Shown one piece after another: positions 54,583-64,000 of a stretch of DNA of 64,000 bases. Below the pieces are notes generated by a model. It was not told where the DNA came from. It ran no database searches and worked only from the letters and a program-made list of their open reading frames with translations. The stretch is from Adiantum capillus-veneris. Taxonomy: Eukaryota > Streptophyta > Polypodiopsida > Polypodiales > Pteridaceae. Location: positions 58,640,209-58,704,208 of the forward strand of contig CM043971.1 in the NCBI GenBank assembly GCA_014529385.2, written 5' to 3'. Position 1 is the first letter of the stretch; every line of letters begins with the position of its first letter. The position numbers and the translations under genes were made by a program.

Positions 54583-55845
54583 TTAAGCATGATAGCATTT
54601 GATCCGAGATCCATTGACTAAAGGCAGCAAAACTCCTTCGAGAGTGGCTAATTGTACAGCTCCGTGGGGTAGAATTTCCATGACCTTATATGGTCCTTGC
54701 CATGCTGGAACCAACTTCTTTGCTTTTTTCAAAAACTTGGCCTGATAAAGTAGCACTAGTGCTCCTTGCGTTATTTGCAGCTTTCTAAGATGGCGATCAT
54801 GCCAGGCTTTACGACGAAGCTGCTCTGCTTCTAGAGCCAGTGAAGCCAAACCTCGGCTTTTCTCCAAAAGGAAAAGACGAGAGACAGATGCCGACCCCAA
54901 ATTTCCATTGGCACGAAGACTGCCCACTCGCGGGGATCCTGACTTAAATTCGAAAGGTGCTATCGCTTCCAAACTGAAAGCCAATTGAAATGGGGTGTGA
55001 TTGGTTGTGGCTTTGAAAGAAGTTCGATATGCCCAAAGTGTACCGTGGATAGCTTGAGCCCAAGTCGAGGGATGAAGATGACATGCTTTCCGCAAGAGTG
55101 CTATCAGAACCTTATTAGTGCTCTCTGCCTGCCCGTTTGCTCTAGGGTAATAAGAACAAGATTTTCGGTGAAAAATCTTGTAGTTGGCCAGCAAGGTAGA
55201 AATTGTTTCATTCACAAAGTGACTACCCCTGTCACTGGTGATTTCCAAGGGACATCCAAACCTGCACAAAATATTTTCATATAGAAACTTGGCTACCGTA
55301 GTGCCAGTGCAGTCCGTTGTTGCAAGTACCTCTGCCCACTTTGTTGCGTAGTCTGTAGCCACCAAGAGATACTTCCGATTGTCGAGTTGGGCAGAGGGAG
55401 TAATTGGACCTACAAAATCTATGCCCCATCTCTCAAAGGGTTGCCATGCCATAGAGACCTGCAGAGGACGGTTTGACTGTTTGCTTGGTTTAGGGCCACA
55501 ACGCTGACATACATCGCATACCTTTACATAGGCAATTGCATCGCGAAAAATATAGAGCCACCATAAGCCACACTGGAGAATCTTCTGTGTAGTAATATGA
55601 CCAGGGTAATGGCCACCAGTGGGACCACTATGGGCATCCTCTAAAATATACTCGACTTCATGAGGGGAGACACACCGCCTCAGAACACCATCCTGCCCTG
55701 ATTTGTATAGCTGGCCCCCAATCATAGTGAAAGGCCTAGACTTCAGTAACAGACGTCTCTTCTGCAGGGGAGAAGCATTCTCTGGGTAGAGGCCCGTAGA
55801 AAGCAGATGCAAAACATCGTCGTACCATTCCGGAGTGGTATCCAC
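54583..55845 (-). pseudogene. Tat-like integrase
   Basis: A 420-codon uninterrupted frame. Zinc finger H-x-H...CDVCQRC (near 55500), catalytic core Asp (WGIDFVGPI, VATDYATKWAE), Asp (EITSDRGSHFVNE) and Glu (ANGQAESTNKVLIALL), so the D-D-E triad is complete. The C-terminal part has AWHDRHLRK and AWQGPYKVMEI, then ends NGSRIKCYHA without a chromodomain. The start lies in a region after RNase H, and the polyprotein is broken upstream by a shift near 55850-55990. Integrase inserts the DNA copy into the host chromosome. Best-preserved domain in this element. Confidence 0.9.
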
Positions 55846-55992
55846 CTTAAAGAGACTGCTATCAGGAAAGTCGTCAGCAACCCTTGTTGCTTCTTCACCA
55901 GTGTGAACGTGAGAAAGGTGGTCGGCAATGACATGATGTTTGCCGGGCCTGAGTACCCCTTCGAAATCGAACTCTTGAAATAAGAGTAGCCA

Positions 55993-56421
55993 TCACCATA
56001 CTCTATCTGCAACCTGCGGCTTGTTGAGCAGATATCGCAGGGCATGGTGATCAGTAATAACTGTGAAGTGGACCCCTAATAAGTAGTGCCGAAATTTTTG
56101 CAGAGCATACACAATAGCTAAACCTTCCCTTTCTGTGGTGCTGTAGTTGCACTCTGCCTTGGTGAGTAGGCGACTCGGATAGTGAACAGGGCGATCCAGG
56201 TTATACTCCTTACTAGGTTGAGTCAGCACCGCACACACAGCCAATTGATTGGCATCTGTATGCACATGAAAGGTGAGAGACCAATCGGGAGCTACTAAGA
56301 TAGGCGCTTCAGTGAGGCGTTTTTTAAGGTATGCAAAAGCTTCAGCCTCTGCCTTTAACCATTGAAATGGAACAGCAGCACTGGTTAGGCGGGTTAGGGG
56401 TTGAGCCACCTGTGCATACAT
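55993..56421 (-). pseudogene. Tat-like RNase H
   Basis: 143 codons with VHTDANQLAVCAVL (first Asp), EREGLAIVYALQKFRHYLLG (Glu) and ITDHHALRYLLNKP (Asp). It degrades the RNA strand during reverse transcription. It overlaps the end of the RT frame at 56394-56421, so a frameshift separates them. The plus copy at 36830-36970 lacks the first Asp region. Confidence 0.88.
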
Positions 56422-58892
56422 GCGTATAAACCTGCGAGATGATAACCTGTGTGGCCTATAAAGCTCTGTACCCCTTTTGGGTTGATGGGAGGTGGTAACT
56501 TTAAGATTGCCACAATCTTCTCTGGGTCAGGCGCTAAACCTTTAGCAGACACCACATGGCCTAGAAGTGTGCCTTCAGTAACCAAAAAATGATATTTGTT
56601 AGGATTTAGCTTTAGGCGTGCCTCTCTGCACCTGAGGAAGACAGCAGAGAGCTGAGCGAGGTGTTCCTCTAGATTTTCCACTGGGGTTGAACATTGAGCA
56701 CCTAAGAAGGTCGAAAAATCGACCATGAAGATGCGAAGATTATCCGTAAGCAGAGGGCAAAAAATGAGATATACCGCCCTATTGAAAGAAGGTGGGGCCG
56801 TTTTTAGCTGATCACCTTGATGGATGCCCAACTGATTGTATCCACTAAACCCATCCATGAATACATGCCTTGCTACATCTTCGAGCACACGCTCAGTGAA
56901 AGGTGTTGGGAAACCATATGGGATAGTTACCTTATTCAGAGCACGGTAATCTACGCACACACGGATTTTGTTGGACTGCTTCTTAGGCGCTATCACCATG
57001 GGTGATAACCACTCAGAGTGCTCCACAGGTACAATGATCCCTGCCTCTTGCATTTTTTCTAACTCTGCCTTGACCGCCTCAGCATACTTCGGGTTGAGCT
57101 TGTAAGCTCGGCCTCTTACAGGCTTAGCCCCTTCAACCAGAGGTATAGTGTGGACACCCAATTCTCGAGGAATCCCCTCTAAATCCTTGTAGGACCAAGC
57201 AAAAACATCTTTAAAAGAGTGTATGAAAGAGACTACCTGATTGAGTAATGCGGGATGCTCCCATAACCAAGTTGCTAATAGTACGTGCTGAGGGTTGTCA
57301 GGATCTCCCAGGTTGACTTCTCTGACCGGGTCCGGGGGTGTAGCTGGAGAGGGTGCCTCTGAAGATGAGAGGTGAGCTGCCTCTTGGAGCTTCAAGACAT
57401 CATGTGCAGGTGTTTGATCAATTGGAAACTCTGCATACTCTTCTTGTAACCATCCCTGTGGGAGCTCCGCGAAGGGTAAATCTTTACGTGCAGACATGAC
57501 AGAGTGCTTTTGTAGGGGGTCCGACTTGGGAGATGCTCCAGGAAGGGGGAAATCTTTGGCGAGTGCATGCATAGGAGATTTCTTCCCCCTTCGGTGATGT
57601 GTTATAGGTTCCCCAAGACCGAGGGCTTCCATCGGCGGGTCATTCGAAGCATGAGAATTTGGGGCTGACACACTTACTTCTTCGATTGTTGTACTGTCCG
57701 CTGTAGGAATCTGGACATCTGTGTCCTCCTGAGGAGTGTGAAGAGAGAGTGTTACTGGCGGCACAGGTAAGTTTTGAATAGAGACCATGTAGCATGGCAT
57801 CGATGTGGTAGCTTCCAACCACTGTAGCAGGTCCTCGTCAGACTCGTCAGGTGGGATGGGCTGCTCAGGGTTGGGGTTGGACTGTACTGTCAATGAGCTG
57901 TGATGAGCCACTGGATCCATCCCTCCTTCAAGCCGGATTGGTTGCATTTGGGAGCCGTGAGTGTGTATCCACATGGCGTTGTTTCCCCAATCATGAAGTG
58001 CCTTAGTATGCCGCAACCATGGTCTACCAAACAGCAAAGGGAATCCTCCCTCCACCTCAGGAAGACTGACCACCACAAAATCCAAGCTAAATGTGAAGTC
58101 TTGTACTTTCAAAGGCACCTTCTCTACTATGCCCACAGGGTAGATTGTCCTCTGGTCTGCCAATGTAACAGTGAATGGAGCAGGGCGAGTAGGCTGCAGA
58201 CCTAAGGCTGACATGGTAAATTTGGGCATTAGATTGATTCCAAACCCACCATCCACTATGACGCCTGAGAATGGGTGCCCAAGAATAGATACAGTAAGAC
58301 GTGGACTTTTATAGTCGGTGAGGGGAGGAACTCGATATGAAATCATGTAGGACTCCAAGGGCTGCACAGGTAGGTGCCCGCCACTAGGCCCTGTCCTAGG
58401 GTACAAAGACTGAATTATTGAGAGGGTGTCACTTCTAAGGGTTGCATCTAGCCGGAGCATCTCATAAAGAGACACTTGCTGAAAGGTGTTCTTCAAGATT
58501 GCTTCCGCTGTGGGCCTAGCTCCTACAACCTGGGTCTCCTTGGAAACTTTGACCTGCTGCAAGTCAGCTACTGCTACCAGGAAGGCTCCATCAATGTCCG
58601 AAAGCATAGAGATTGGCCTATTCTTTGCACCACTTACGGGTGCAACATTTTGAACAGGTTGCGGAAGGGTTGGATAGGATGGTCCCGTTGGCAAACTTAA
58701 ACCGAGGGCTGCTCTTTGTGCTCGAGTGAAGCACCTCAGTAGGCTCTGTTGTTTGTTGTGGCTGAACTGTAATGTGTAGTAGGTACTTGCTGAGGGGCGG
58801 TGTTCACTGTGATTAGATTGATTTTCGAGAATGTAAACTCTTGTTGATTTTGATTTGGGCCTGAAAATGAGGATGCCCTTTGTTTGGGACAA
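56394..58892 (-). pseudogene. Tat-like gag end, protease and RT
   Basis: An 832-codon frame. The protease region shows GVIVDGGFGINLMP (near 58250), D-G-G in place of D-S/T-G, and FPLLFGRPWLRH. A long linker, rich in Pro, Ser and acidic residues, precedes RT (SYKDLEGIPRELGVH, LEKMQEAGIIVPVEHSEW, CVDYRALNKV). Two defects in RT: after GDQLK about 25 residues present in the plus copy (including MSFGLKNAP) are missing near 56805, and the catalytic box is FMVDF (codon at 56721-56723) where the plus copy has FMDDF. The RT cannot be active although the frame is open. Confidence 0.9.
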
Positions 58893-60138
58893 TCTTTACT
58901 GTAGTGGTCCTTAGACTCCGGACAATGTCTGCAAGGAGGAGACCCTTCAAGTAAAGGACACTTACTTTGGTAATGCCCATATTCACCGCATCTGTAGCAT
59001 AAGATTGACCGATTAGACGGACGAAACGGGGGACGAGGTGGTCGCTGCTCTTGTTGTTGCATGGTGCTGGAGGCCGAGGTGTAGAAGCTTTGGGGAACTG
59101 AGGGAGTACTGGCATGATAAAAGCTGTGAGGTGCAAAGTTGTTGTGCATACCTTGCAGCATAGGGGGTGTTGTCAGCAGAGGAGGCAACGGGTTTTGATG
59201 GCCATAGGGTGAGACCATGTTGGATGCAGGTGCTAGCCCTTGTTGGAGAGAAGGACCTAGATTTTGTTGTATTTGCCGCAATCCTTTGATGTAGTAACAC
59301 TTAACAGTCCTTATCTTCGTGCCCAGATTTTTCGCAGAAGTGGCAATAAGCGCGAAGGGGACAGTCCTGTGGAGGATGTCCAGGAGAGCGACAAGAACTG
59401 CACCATACCATAGCTTTAGTCTCCTGCTGAGACCGAAGCTCTTCTAGTTCTCTCTTGATTTGATCCAAAGCCTCAAGGTGCGATGGTTTCTCTTGTCTCA
59501 GAGAGATTGATTTCTCTTCTTGGAGGGCGCGTTGTAGTTTGAGGGCTTCGAGTTCCCTTTGCAAGGAAGTCAAAGGATCAACAGGACTACCTTCCAAGAA
59601 CACAGAGGGAGTATCTATGTGAGGAGAGTTGTTGAACAGCTTCCTAGTCCCCTCTATTCTAGTAGCAGCTGTGATGAATTCCTCCAGAGTGGCATCAGGT
59701 CGGAGGCTCTCCCGGAGTTTTTGCTGAGAGGTTTTTGGAAGCGCCTTCTCCACCCACTTCTTAACCATGAATTCACCCGGTTGTTGGGGAAGCTTGGCAA
59801 CCAGACTTGGTTTTGGTCATAAGCTCTGCAAAGGTCTCCTCTGGCTGGAGCACCATGTTGGCCAACTCATCCAACACTTTCTCTTGGTAGTCGCCCGGCC
59901 TGAAAGCTTCACAGAACTGTTGTCTTAAGTCTGTCCAAGTTGCAAAATGATTCTCTGCAAACTGGCTGTACCATTTGTCTGCTAAGCCGTCCAAGGTGGA
60001 TGGAAAAAGTACCAGATAAACATCTTCCTTGTTAAGACCACGTCCTCTACAGAGAGATACGAACCTCCGTGCATGGTCGTCCGCATCTTCCGAGGAGAGT
60101 CCTTTTCAGATGGGGAACTTGTGTTTACCTTGGCCAAC
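58736..60138 (-). pseudogene. Tat-like gag with four zinc knuckles
   Basis: Capsid domain: WYSQFAENHFATWTDLRQQF and LANMVLQPEETFAELM (59773-59994). Then a coiled-coil-like stretch (ELEALKLQRALQEEKSIS; 59301-59768) and two knuckles, CSSCRSPGHPPQDC and CHFCEKSGHEDKDC. After a stop and shift, a Gln/Pro/Ser-rich linker and two more, CYRCGEYGHYQSKC and CRHCPESKDHYSKDC (58740-59000). Four knuckles in two pairs is more than the one or two usual in plant gypsy gag. The N-terminus is removed by the insertion at 60139. Confidence 0.82.
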
Positions 60139-61601
60139 TGAAACCGGCCTGTTCAATCCAAAAAGGGCGGTAGACTTTACTTTAAACCTTGATTTAGCTT
60201 TCACCCAATATTAGTCGTCTATTCTACCTGTGCTATAATGACACAAGAGAGGGGAATGGGATACAGATGCTAGAATGCACCTATATGAGAAGACCGACAC
60301 CAGATTGGCCCCTAACTTAGGCGCCCCTTTCGGTATTTCTTTATTGTTCAACAGAGGGAATAAACGTTGTGGATCCCTACAAGCTGCCCCGCACACACTT
60401 GGCTGAATTTCAACTGTTCTGGCCCGATTTTGGCAGCATAACTGTACTAGGACCCTTCACAGTGAGTATTCCCATGCATTGACTGACCTTCCCGACGCAT
60501 ACAGGCACTTTGCAAAACCTGGCGAGAATTTGCAGCACGCTGAATTCTCTGTTTTCAGCCCTGAAAATGCGCCAGATCGCCTATACAGCGGTCCCCTTGC
60601 GTCCCCGAACCTCCTGGGGGTATTAGGGTCCGTTTAGGGCCAAAACCCTAAACCTGCAAAAATACACAGCAGGCTGTAATTTACTGTTTCGGGTTCCGTT
60701 TGGCGTGCCGGTCGCATCTGTAGCAAGTCCTCGAGCTCCCGCACCTGTAGGGCTACTTGCCCTTTGAATCGGACGAGATTTCGAGCGTGAAACCTCTCCG
60801 AATCACCTGTACATGCGGGGGATTAGCCGCTAGCTAATCCAGTACCTGTGCAAGAGGCTCTTGCCTCGGCAATCGCGCATGAACCCACACAACTGTATAT
60901 TGGTCAAATGAAGAGCCCACTAGTGGGGCATAACATACTGCCAAAGGAGAGAGAGAGGGCAGTGCGTAGCGTGCAGGGCATCACTCTTGGCACCGCACTG
61001 TGCATAAGAGGGAAAGCAAGCACTCCATAGCTCTTAACCTGTGATAAAACTGAAAATCAGCCTCCTCTCTCATTTTAGGCGCCCCCTCCTCTGGCCAGAA
61101 GTAGCAGAAGGCTCACAGAGTGACACCTCGCCCAGTTTCCGATTTTGGCCAACTGGACTAAAAATATCTCAACTGGTGCATCAATTGACTTGACAGCAGA
61201 GCAATAAAATGTTCCTCTTGTCATTTCGGAGCTAATGATGCAAACACATTTTCAGGTCCCAAAATAGTAGTTCCATAAATTTTAGGAGATGCTGCCATTG
61301 TATCTTTCTAGGTCATTCGACCTTCTTTGTACACTGCAGCCACACCCAGAATTGAAATGTAGCCTCTGTAACAAAGGATTCCAGTTTGGCTAGTCAATGA
61401 CCCCACTTGGCTAACCATAGTCCTTGTCCAACCTTAGTGCTCTCTTGCCCTCAGGCCTGGACTCCCTCTGGACAGTTCCACACTAGCTATGCAATGCAGG
61501 GCAGTTAGATTTCCCGAGGGGTGTTTCCAAAAAGTGAAAGTAAATAGATAATAAGAAAGAAATCAACAAAAAGGATAGATAGTAGTCACACGCTGGTGAC
61601 A
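60139..61601 (-). repeat. 3' LTR of second family A chromovirus
   Basis: 1463 bases, from TGTCACCAGCG (ending 61601) to CCGGTTTCA (60139). Close match to 6086-7562 with small indels. It has the shared AAAGAAATACC/GGGGCGCC block at 60320-60342 and an AATAAAGAAATACC stretch. Confidence 0.92.
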
Positions 61602-62173
61602 TACCCCCCTCTTGAAATCTCAAACGTCCTCGTTTGCATCTATGTCATACATGCTTACAGTCAACACTGATGTATTCAACATCTATCGACACATGTACGA
61701 CACATACATGCTCATTGTCAACCCTAGTGTATTCAACACCTTGTCGACACATGTATTGCTTGCATGTGAACCCTGTCCCAATGACATAGTGGTAGCTGCG
61801 CACTCTACCATTGCTTTGAGTCACTAACTTTCCAATGACAAATTGGTAGCTACACATTTTGCCATGTCTTATAGTACACGTTGGATCCCGTAACACTTTC
61901 GAGCATACCCAAACCGACAGTTTAAGAATGCAGTTACACATGTACTCTTTAATAGAAGCAATTATTGTATCCTTGACAAACTGACAAGAAATACTCACTT
62001 CTATAGCACTAACCAAACTTTTGGACATTCCATAAGAGCAATTGCCAAACTGACAATTTGTACAGCTCTAACATTCATGTAACATGTATTTCATTTGAGC
62101 TCACTTTAAATACCATGTACATCATTTGTTTCAGAAGCCATTGTCACACTGACAATCCATGTAGCTTTGAAAC
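61602..62173 (-). other. Polypurine tract and 3' untranslated region, family A
   Basis: TTTCAAGAGGGGGGTA (complement of 61602-61617), then noncoding sequence matching 7579-8135, including the duplicated GTCAAC-TGTATTCAACA unit at 61660-61740. Confidence 0.85.
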
Positions 62174-64000
62174 TCAAGGGGTCAAGGTAGGTTGCAAATC
62201 GAAGGCTTCCAGGTAAAGTGATAACACAGTTGGTGATTCTGCAAGTTCACCTTCTTCCATCCACTTAGCATCCATTGGTGGATAGTTTCTGAACTTAACC
62301 AAGTAACGCCTAGCAACCTTGCCTTTCACTTTCCTTTCTTTGTGTGCCAAAATCTGTTCGGGGACCAAGATCTCGTCAAGTTCCTCGACTTCCAACTAAT
62401 CTTCAACTGGCACATCACCCACATAGGGTCTGAGAAGACTCACATAAAACGCATTGTAAATCTTCCAACTATCAGGCAATTTCAGCCTATATGCAACATC
62501 ACTGATTATGTCGCATACTTGGAAAGGCCCATAGTAACGCATGCTGAGCTTTGGAAACAGTCTTTCCTTGCCCTTCATCTTCTTTAACCTTGCCTTTTCA
62601 AATCGTAAAAGCACCCAATCACCAAGTGAATATACCACTTCACGACGGTGACGATCAGCTGCTTTCTTTTGCTTTGCCTGAGTCTTTTCTAAGGCCACTT
62701 TGACCTTCTTGTACATTTCATCCATGTCCTGAACATGCTTATCTGCTTCAAATATCTTGTCCTTTGTATGCAGTATGGGAGAAACTTTCTTGCCACCTTC
62801 AACTATCTCAAAAGGTGCCTTGCCAGTTGATGAATGCACTGTATTATTGTATGCATACTCCACCAATGGCAAATACTGCTTCCACTTTCCTTTATGCTCT
62901 AACACATAGCACTTCAGCAGATCTAAGACAGTAGAATTTGCCTCTTCTGACTGCCCATATGTTTGAGGATGAAATGACGAAGAGAATTTGAGTGTGGTGC
63001 CCATATTCTCAAACAAGCCTCTCCAGAACAAACTTGTCATGCGTGGATCACGGTCGCTAACAATCGACTGTGGCATGCCATGATACTTGAAAATATTGCT
63101 CATAAACAAGCGTGCCATCTGATCTGGCTTTATCTTCTTCCTGACAGGAATCAAATGAGCCTATTTGCTGAATCTGCAAATGATGGTCCAAATACCATCA
63201 TTTCTTGTCTGCGTTCTCAGAAGATCAAAGATAAAATCCATCGCAATACTTTCCCATGGTTTATCTGGAATAGGTATTGGTTGCAATAACCCTGGTGCCT
63301 TTTGCCTGTCAAACTTGACCTTCTGGCAAATTAGGCATTCTCGCACAAAGGCATCCACATCTCTTCTCAATGTAGGCCAGTAGAAGAATGTCTCAACCGC
63401 TTTAACTGTAGCATCGATACCACGATGCCCTGCATACGGTGGGACATAACTTTCTTCCATAACTTTGCGTCGCAATGGCTTTGTGACACACAATCTTCCA
63501 TGCATCATCATGAACCCATCTTTGAGAAGATAGTGTTCATGACATTGTCCATCCATTAGCTGCTCGAAGACCCTTGCAAAATCTTCATCATTTGCATACT
63601 GTTCTCTCATATCATGAAGTTAATGATGATAAGGAATCGACACAGCTGAAATTTGTGGCTTCCTTGACAAGGCATCAGCCACAACGTTCTTCTTGCCTTC
63701 CACATGCACAATCTGAAAATGGAACATTGACAAGATATTTGCCCATCGCATATGCTTCTCAGATAACTTTGTCTTTGTCAAGAAGTATCGCAAGGTCTGA
63801 TGGCCCGTTTGGACAACAAAGTCTGCACCTAACAGGTAGTGTTTCCAACTTAAGAGCGCATGAATCACAGCCAGTAACTCTTTCTCATAGACCTGCATGG
63901 TCATCTCTGGCCCTTGCAAAATTCTGCTCTCATAGGCTACTACCCTGCCATCTTGCATTAGCACTGCACCAATGCTACTACCGCAGGCATCACACTGGAC
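62174..64000 (-). pseudogene. Family A pol: RNase H, integrase, chromodomain (partial)
   Basis: Chromodomain (62174-62395: ARRYLVKFRNYPPMDAKWME); integrase core and GPF (62396-63154: SDRDPRMTSLFW, SSFHPQTYGQSEEANS); zinc finger (63161-63610: ECLICQKVKFDRQ, MDFIFDLLRTQ); and RNase H (63620-64000: TGHQTLRYFL, VVADALSRKP). RNase H has TGH where relatives have TDH, a lost catalytic Asp. Stops or changes split the frame at 62396 (TAG), 63155-63160 (TAG, Gln in the sibling at 9139) and 63611-63620 (TAA). The upstream RT is outside the window. Confidence 0.92.

Larger units (their letters stand above)
50592..60138 (-). mobile_element. Tat-like Ty3/gypsy element with downstream ORF X, minus strand
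   Basis: About 9.5 kb on the minus strand: gag (from 60138, N-terminus missing), two pairs of zinc knuckles, protease, RT, RNase H, integrase (to 54583), C-rich region, ORF X (53226-51218), and 3' LTR (50592-51151). It inserted into a LINE 3' end; GTCAC precedes the LTR. Its 5' part is interrupted at 60139 by a family A chromovirus. It is the fuller of the two copies and defines the gene order. Confidence 0.88.
60139..64000 (-). mobile_element. Family A chromovirus, continues past window
   Basis: 3' LTR (60139-61601), polypurine tract (61602-61617), 3' untranslated region and pol up to RNase H at the window edge. It lies in the gag of the Tat-like element, with CCAAC before the LTR. It is very similar to the element at 6086-14037; RT, gag and 5' LTR would lie beyond 64000. 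Confidence 0.9.

Overview
This window reads as a stretch of land-plant nuclear DNA made almost entirely of retrotransposon debris. I infer a large-genome plant, possibly a fern or other seed-free plant, from the mix of chromodomain Ty3/gypsy, Tat-like Ty3/gypsy, Ty1/copia and LINE elements, the many long (GA)n/(CT)n tracts and one small island of GT-AG exons. The species is not provable from the sequence alone. I see no rRNA or tRNA gene, no CRISPR array, no bacterial-type operon and no intact host gene.

Layout. 1-2839: microsatellites, a palindromic motif cluster, a SINE and small retroelement scraps. 2840-6085: a LINE on the minus strand, interrupted in its endonuclease by a chromovirus (family A, 6086-14037). 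The far LTR of that chromovirus is interrupted in turn by a second chromovirus (family B, 14038-17935). A LINE ORF1 remnant (17936-18454) and a family-A-like solo LTR with a perfect CCCTG target-site duplication (18902-20340) follow. 20445-21964: a LINE 3' end embedded in (GA)n, then five tandem tRNA-derived SINE units. 21965-24058: a copia remnant with its 3' LTR. 24059-26450: a scrambled chromovirus. 26453-32315: a plus-strand family B chromovirus, fairly complete but lacking a recognisable 5' LTR. 33198-33645: two phase-0 exons of an unidentified host gene. 35962-43113: a plus-strand Tat-like element. 43250-50591: possible copia LTR, microsatellites, a poly-C tract and stacked LINE copies holding one solo LTR. 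50592-60138: a minus-strand Tat-like element. 60139-64000: a family A chromovirus inserted in its gag and running off the window.

The most interesting items are three. (1) Both Tat-like elements, in opposite orientation, carry the same C-rich tract and then a long unknown ORF (called ORF X here) between integrase and the 3' LTR. ORF X has an acidic Ser-rich N-terminus, helical middle, CPSC motif and proline-rich tail. (2) The LINE and SINE families share a GACGTTAA 3' end that runs into (TC)n, and several copies are flanked by (GA)n on both sides; this suggests a LINE/SINE partnership with a microsatellite tail or target. (3) Chromovirus LTRs of quite different length and sequence share one short block next to an AATAAA-like signal.

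Nearly all coding regions are broken by stops, frameshifts or truncations, several of them C-to-T or G-to-A changes, as expected for old methylated transposons. Functions below describe the ancestral elements rather than active genes.
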